DNA of 64,000 bases from Cyanobacteria bacterium SBLK (GTDB taxonomy: Bacteria; Cyanobacteriota; Cyanobacteriia; Cyanobacteriales; Spirulinaceae). Below, piece by piece: positions 60,017 through 64,000 of the stretch. The stretch's first letter is position 1. Each line of letters starts with the position of its first letter. Below the pieces are notes generated by a model. The model was given only the letters and a program-made list of their open reading frames with translations. It had not been told where the DNA came from and ran no database searches. The position numbers and the translations under genes are program-made. The DNA lies in contig JAGHZQ010000080.1 of the NCBI GenBank assembly GCA_017746715.1, positions 1-64,000 of the forward strand. Direction: 5' to 3'.

Positions 60017-60952
60017 ATGAACCCAGAATTCTCAAAGCAAAACTGGTGGGATAATACCTTCCCAAAAGGAAAACAAATGCTAACAATCGCCGATGCCAAT
60101 GAGAGATCGGTGCAGATTGCATATGGGGAAAAAGGAACGGGGAAACCCATCATTTTAGTGCATGGAATTGCCAGTTGGAGTTATAGTTGGCGACACGCGA
60201 TCGCCCCTCTCTCAGAACATTTTCGCGTTTTCTGCATCGATGCAAAAGGATGTGGTTTTTCTGACAAACCCATTCATCCCAATAAAATTGGCTATCAAAT
60301 TATCGAACTCCAGCGCATTATTGAAGAGTTATGCAGCGAACCCGCAACGATTGTCGCTCAATCTTTAGGGGCATTAATTAGCTTGGCATTAGTGCAACAA
60401 AAACCCGAACTTTGCGATCGCCTCGTTCTCATCAATATGCCGATTTTCCTCGATACTTTACCCACGTGGTGGATGAACCTCTTGGGGTATTTTCCCTTAG
60501 AGTTCGTTCGCGTTGTCGATCGATCGCGTTTATCCCAAAAAATGGCACTATTCCTGCGAGGGGTGACAGGATATTTTCGCCGGGAAGTGGTTGCGGATCC
60601 GGCTTTAATTAACTCGGAAGATGTTTACTGGATTACTTATCCTTACATTGAAATGGAAGGGGCGATCGCCAGATATGCGGAAGATCTACAACTGGCAATC
60701 AAGGTCATTCAGGGGATTTCGTCCGATTCTAATAATTTGATCCGCAGAGTCCGAGATAATTTGCCCAATACTCATACGTCTTGCTTAATTCTTTGGGGCG
60801 ATCGCGATCGTTGGTTTCCTTATACCCACGGCGAACGATTGCATCAATCCCTGCCCAATTCTCAGTTCAAACTTTTACAAAATTGCGGACACGATGCTTC
60901 GGGAAGTTGTAGCGATCGCGTCAATACGGCACTCTTAGAATTTCTGCTATGA
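60017..60952 (+). CDS. Alpha/beta hydrolase
   Basis: A 311-residue enzyme: oxyanion region LVHGIASWSYSW, nucleophile Ser in VAQSLGALI (Gln replaces the usual first Gly of GxSxG), acid in WGDRDRWF and His in CGHDASGS. The Q-S-L-G variant is common in cyanobacterial hydrolases related to haloalkane dehalogenase-like and lipase groups. Substrate unknown. It directly follows the 59-residue protein. Confidence 0.9.
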   Translation: MNPEFSKQNWWDNTFPKGKQMLTIADANERSVQIAYGEKGTGKPIILVHGIASWSYSWRHAIAPLSEHFRVFCIDAKGCGFSDKPIHPNKIGYQIIELQRIIEELCSEPATIVAQSLGALISLALVQQKPELCDRLVLINMPIFLDTLPTWWMNLLGYFPLEFVRVVDRSRLSQKMALFLRGVTGYFRREVVADPALINSEDVYWITYPYIEMEGAIARYAEDLQLAIKVIQGISSDSNNLIRRVRDNLPNTHTSCLILWGDRDRWFPYTHGERLHQSLPNSQFKLLQNCGHDASGSCSDRVNTALLEFLL

Positions 60953-61006
60953 AGTCGCTTTGAGTTGTCTATCATGGAAACCAAAGCCTAAAGTTAGTTT
61001 TAAACG

Positions 61007-61621
61007 ATGTCTTACAGCGAATTTACCTTATCACAACTAGAATCTGAGTTTAACTTAATTCTACAAGAGCGAGTGGAAATTTTTAAGGAGATTAAACCGG
61101 TCGCGCCAAGTCAGTTATTAAGGGAGATTTTAGAAGAAAATATCCCTTTGGCGTTGGGGATTGACACGGAAAAGGCTCGATCTGAGTTAATTATAGCGCC
61201 GATGATGGTGGAACTCAGAAAGTATTTTCAGCGTCAAATTAGCTTTTTTTCTGGGGTGGATTTTAGTGTAGAAAAGGCTAAGGGTTTAACGGGAAGATGT
61301 GATTTTCTGATTAGTTATTCGCCAAAACAGTTGGAGATCGCGGTTCCGGTGGTAGCGTTGGTGGAAGCTAAGAATGATAATATTAAGTCGGGCATTGCCC
61401 AGTGTATTGCTGAAATGGTGGCAGCGCAAATTTTTAATGAACGGAAACAAAATCAAATTCTTTGTATTTATGGTGCGATTACGACGGGAAGTAATTGGAA
61501 GTTTTTGCGGTTAGTTGGGAGACGAGTGGATATTGAGGCAGGGGAACATTTTATTGGAGATTTGGAGGGGTTATTTGGGATTTTGTTGGCAATGATCGAA
61601 ACCACTCATCCTCAGAGTTAA
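61007..61621 (+). CDS. Conserved hypothetical protein, possible PD-(D/E)XK fold
   Basis: A 204-residue soluble protein. CDFLISYSP followed by VALVEAKNDNIKSGIAQCIAEM gives the D...ExK spacing of a PD-(D/E)XK nuclease-like core, and an alpha-helical first half precedes it. Similar proteins are common in cyanobacteria without known function. The fold call is my inference. Confidence 0.65.
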   Translation: MSYSEFTLSQLESEFNLILQERVEIFKEIKPVAPSQLLREILEENIPLALGIDTEKARSELIIAPMMVELRKYFQRQISFFSGVDFSVEKAKGLTGRCDFLISYSPKQLEIAVPVVALVEAKNDNIKSGIAQCIAEMVAAQIFNERKQNQILCIYGAITTGSNWKFLRLVGRRVDIEAGEHFIGDLEGLFGILLAMIETTHPQS

Positions 61622-61650
61622 AGATTATTATAACAAAATCCGTATTTTTT

Positions 61651-62361
61651 CTAACGATTGAGTAAATCTTCTAAAGATGGATAGATCAGTCGTTCGATCG
61701 CTGCGGGTTCGAGATCGCAAATGGGAGAAAACTTCTCTGTTTGTCGATTGAATAATCTTTGCAAACTTTGCATTAATAAAGGTAAAGCCAATAGAGCGAT
61801 CGCGCCGCAGACTAATAAACTGACGACACCATCCACCCAAAACCAATGCAACCACATGACCGCGATCGCGGCAAAAATAACGCCTAAGGAGGAAACGACA
61901 TCAGCAACAACGTGAAAAAAAGCACTTTTGAAATTGAGATCGCCGCAACTACAACGATACAAACCCATTGCATTGATGCCATTCACAATTAATCCTAAAA
62001 TGGCAAGAAATAGCATCGGCAATCCTTGCACTTCCGGATGGGGGGAACCGAGACGCACAATTGCTTCCCATCCAACCCAAATCGCAACGCCCAGTAAACT
62101 CAAACCATTAACCAATGCCGCGATCGCTTCAATTTTAGAAGGCATCCGAATAATAGGCGATCGCGCTTCTTTCTCTTCAAAATGAGAAGTTAACCAAGTT
62201 GCCGTTAAAGTAATGCCCAGTGCTGCAATATCGGAAAAAACATGACCTGCATCTGCAACTAATGATAAACTATGGCTCAAAGTCGCTGCTAACAATTCCA
62301 CCACAAAAAAACAACTCAAAAGTAATAAAGCAAACTGTAAAAGTCTAGTTTTGTTCCCCAT
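61651..62361 (-). CDS. Cation diffusion facilitator transporter (CzcD/ZitB type)
   Basis: A 236-residue protein with six membrane segments. The metal-site residues are in SLVADAGHVFSDI (H and D of segment II) and SAFFHVVADVVSSLG (H and D of segment V). It exports zinc or similar divalent ions. The cytoplasmic C-terminal domain is nearly absent, making it shorter than usual for the family. Start at ATG 62361; the upstream part of the frame is repeat DNA. Confidence 0.85.
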   Translation of the reverse strand: MGNKTRLLQFALLLLSCFFVVELLAATLSHSLSLVADAGHVFSDIAALGITLTATWLTSHFEEKEARSPIIRMPSKIEAIAALVNGLSLLGVAIWVGWEAIVRLGSPHPEVQGLPMLFLAILGLIVNGINAMGLYRCSCGDLNFKSAFFHVVADVVSSLGVIFAAIAVMWLHWFWVDGVVSLLVCGAIALLALPLLMQSLQRLFNRQTEKFSPICDLEPAAIERLIYPSLEDLLNR

Positions 62362-62370
62362 TGATAACTG

Positions 62371-62394
62371 CTCGCTCTGAGCGAAGTCGAAGAG
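62371..62394. repeat. Relative of the 31-bp kinase repeat
   Basis: On the minus strand it reads TTCGACTTCGCTCAGAGCGA, very similar to the unit at 9101-9224 (TTCGGCTTCGCTCAGTGCGA). It is followed by GATAACTGATAACTGATAAC, a tandem filler. Confidence 0.7.
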
Positions 62395-62416
62395 ATAACT
62401 GATAACTGATAACTGA

Positions 62417-63079
62417 TTAATGTCTCTGTCCCGTGACAATATAAGCAACCCTCTGACCGATATTTGTAGCATGATCCGCCATGCGTTCTAAGTGGCGAAT
62501 AACTAAAACCATCAATAGAATGGGTTCTATCGATCCTTTAATATCTTTTGCTCCTGCAAGGGTTTGATAAAGGCGATCGTAAGCATCATCAACTCGATCG
62601 TCCATAATTTTAACTTGTCGCCCTGCTCTTGCATCCAATTCAGTTAAAGCCATCAAACTGGTTGCGAGCATGATTTGAGCATTGCGAGACATTTCCTCAA
62701 TATCCGACAAACAGGAGTGGGGAGAATAGGAAGCTAATTTCATGGCTAATTCTGCCAAATCTTGGGCATAGTCGCCAATGCGCTCTAAGTCTCGCACGAG
62801 GTGCATAAAAGCATTTAACAATCGCAAATCTAAAGCCACGGGACGCTGTAAGGTAATAATTTTTGCACAATCGAGTTCGATTTGACGATAGTAGGCGTCG
62901 ATTTGTTTCTCGATCGCATTAATTTGCTCGATGGCATCTAAATTTTTGGCAAAGAGTGCTTGGTGACTCAAGCGAAACGATTGTTCTACCAGCGTTCCCA
63001 TCCGCAACACATCTTGATCGATCCGCTTGAGAGAGCGTTCGAGTTTGGTTGTGGGGGTAACATAAGAAGAAAGCGCCAT
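62417..63079 (-). CDS. phoU: Phosphate signalling protein PhoU
   Basis: A 220-residue all-helical protein with two repeated three-helix bundles. Metal-binding repeat motifs are HLVRDLERIGDYAQDL and IRHLERMADHATNI. It links the Pst phosphate transporter to the SphS kinase and represses the regulon when phosphate is plentiful. It is downstream of the kinase on the same strand with 112 bases between. Confidence 0.95.
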   Translation of the reverse strand: MALSSYVTPTTKLERSLKRIDQDVLRMGTLVEQSFRLSHQALFAKNLDAIEQINAIEKQIDAYYRQIELDCAKIITLQRPVALDLRLLNAFMHLVRDLERIGDYAQDLAELAMKLASYSPHSCLSDIEEMSRNAQIMLATSLMALTELDARAGRQVKIMDDRVDDAYDRLYQTLAGAKDIKGSIEPILLMVLVIRHLERMADHATNIGQRVAYIVTGQRH

Positions 63080-63191
63080 ATTAAAAAACTTTTATGAACT
63101 CAAATGAGGAAGAGCGATCGCGCTAAGGGGATTCGCGGATGAGGGATCGAGATATGAGTATAAAACCGCGATACCAATTAAATGTTAAGAT

Positions 63192-64000
63192 TTAATGAAA
63201 TTCGGGTAATTGAATTTGTAACCATGCGCCACCGGTTTCGGGGTGATTTTTCGCTGAGATCGCACCGCCGTGAGCAAGAACGATTTGTCTGGCAATCGTG
63301 AGTCCCAAACCGCTACCCCGACGGGGAGAAGCAAGGTCCGAACCCGAAGAGTTAACAAGACTTTGACGAGAAGGGTCGCCTCGATACAAGCGCTCAAAAA
63401 CTCGCTCCAAGTCGGACTCGCCAAAGCCGCATCCCGAGTCGGTTATGTTAATTGTAATCCAATATTTAGGATTGCTTGGTGTTTCGGCTGACCCGTGGGC
63501 TGTGACTTCAACCCGGATTGTCGTGCGATCGGGGCTGTATTTAACGCTGTTATCAAGGATATTGAGAAAGACTTGTACTAAACGATCGCGATCGCCGAGA
63601 ACTTGTTGGGATTCTTCCCCCGAATAATGTAATGCTAGCGATTTTTGGCGAGCGAGGGGTTCTAAAGTCTGCCAAACGGAGAATAATAACGCTTTTAAAT
63701 TTAAAGGTTGTAAATCGAGGTTTGCCTCTGATGAGTGCTGAAATTGAGTCACGTCTAAAGCATCTTTGATGAGAGCAATCAGGCGATCGAGTTCCCCGAC
63801 AATGCGATCGACCCACATTTTTAAAGACGGATCGACGCGAGTTTGTAAGGCTTCTGCAACGAGATAGATAGAAGTTAAGGGAGTTCGCAGCTCGTGGGTC
63901 AAATCAGAAAAAACCCGATCGCGCGACGAGATCGCCTCGACAAGGAGTTGTCGATTTTCTAAAAATACTCCCACTTGTCCTTCGGGTAGAGGGACGCTCG
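63192..64000 (-). CDS. sphS: Phosphate-sensing histidine kinase SphS/PhoR type, 3' part (runs off the window)
   Basis: The visible part, about 269 residues, starts within the region before HisKA (VGVFLENRQLL), has the phospho-acceptor His in LTHELRTPLTSI and the ATPase boxes ILDNSVKY, ITDSGCGFGESD and GSGLGLTIA. The coding frame continues past 64000, so the N-terminus is missing. Together with phoU it fits SphS, the sensor of phosphate limitation in cyanobacteria. A Ser/Gly-rich insert (NSSGSDLASPRR) sits just before G2. Confidence 0.88.
   Translation of the reverse strand, partial: SVPLPEGQVGVFLENRQLLVEAISSRDRVFSDLTHELRTPLTSIYLVAEALQTRVDPSLKMWVDRIVGELDRLIALIKDALDVTQFQHSSEANLDLQPLNLKALLFSVWQTLEPLARQKSLALHYSGEESQQVLGDRDRLVQVFLNILDNSVKYSPDRTTIRVEVTAHGSAETPSNPKYWITINITDSGCGFGESDLERVFERLYRGDPSRQSLVNSSGSDLASPRRGSGLGLTIARQIVLAHGGAISAKNHPETGGAWLQIQLPEFH

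Overview
The window is chromosomal DNA of a cyanobacterium. The short palindrome GCGATCGC (HIP1) is spread through almost every gene. The core genes also have cyanobacterial order and content: tRNA-Trp, secE, nusG, rplK, rplA, rplJ and rplL on one strand, a PhoU gene beside an SphS-type kinase, a CruA-type lycopene cyclase, a tocopherol-type methyltransferase and a PEP-CTERM protein. The genus cannot be fixed from this sequence.

Layout. 0.4-7 kb: housekeeping and conserved genes (pth, a ThiF-like E1 protein, a methyltransferase, trxA, a LOG-family protein, rdgB). 7.2-12 kb: two overlapping sensor-kinase genes that form one phosphorelay unit; repeat DNA interrupts the ATPase domain of each at the same place. 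12-15.6 kb: an exported protein, then a flotillin and its YqiJ-like membrane partner. 15.7-24.5 kb: an accessory stretch holding an ATPase with four GAF domains, an Rpn-type nuclease carrying a perfect palindrome in frame, and an AT-rich, HIP1-poor two-gene module: a STAND NTPase with an N-terminal nuclease-like domain, followed by an unknown partner. This module is the best candidate for an undescribed, probably anti-phage, system.

24.5-30.8 kb: an M23 peptidase, exported DM13 and THxN/PEP-CTERM proteins, a Vat-like acetyltransferase and CruA. 30.8-39.7 kb: a second, patchwork accessory region. It has a spacer built from copied segments, an ECF sigma factor, a PatA-like (cyanobactin-type) subtilase whose stop codon has been remade by an insertion sequence, an amidinotransferase-like enzyme, a NifX-like protein and a secreted DNase-I-fold protein lying between two copies of the rplL terminator.

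39.9-44.1 kb: the ribosomal and transcription operon with an L10 leader, plus rplS. 44.3-53.2 kb: a CAT-like enzyme, a thioredoxin-like ferredoxin, a GTPase, a GH57 glycosidase, Nfu, and a three-gene set (UbiA-type prenyltransferase, DprE1-like oxidase, DprE2-like reductase) resembling the mycobacterial route to polyprenyl-phosphate-arabinose. 53.6-64 kb: an AAA/HTH protein, a DUF938 methyltransferase, a septum penicillin-binding protein with an FtsL-like gene upstream, a GST, small conserved proteins, a hydrolase, a CDF transporter, phoU and the start-truncated kinase at the window edge.

Protein identities rest on recognised motifs and family resemblance read from the translations. No database search was run.
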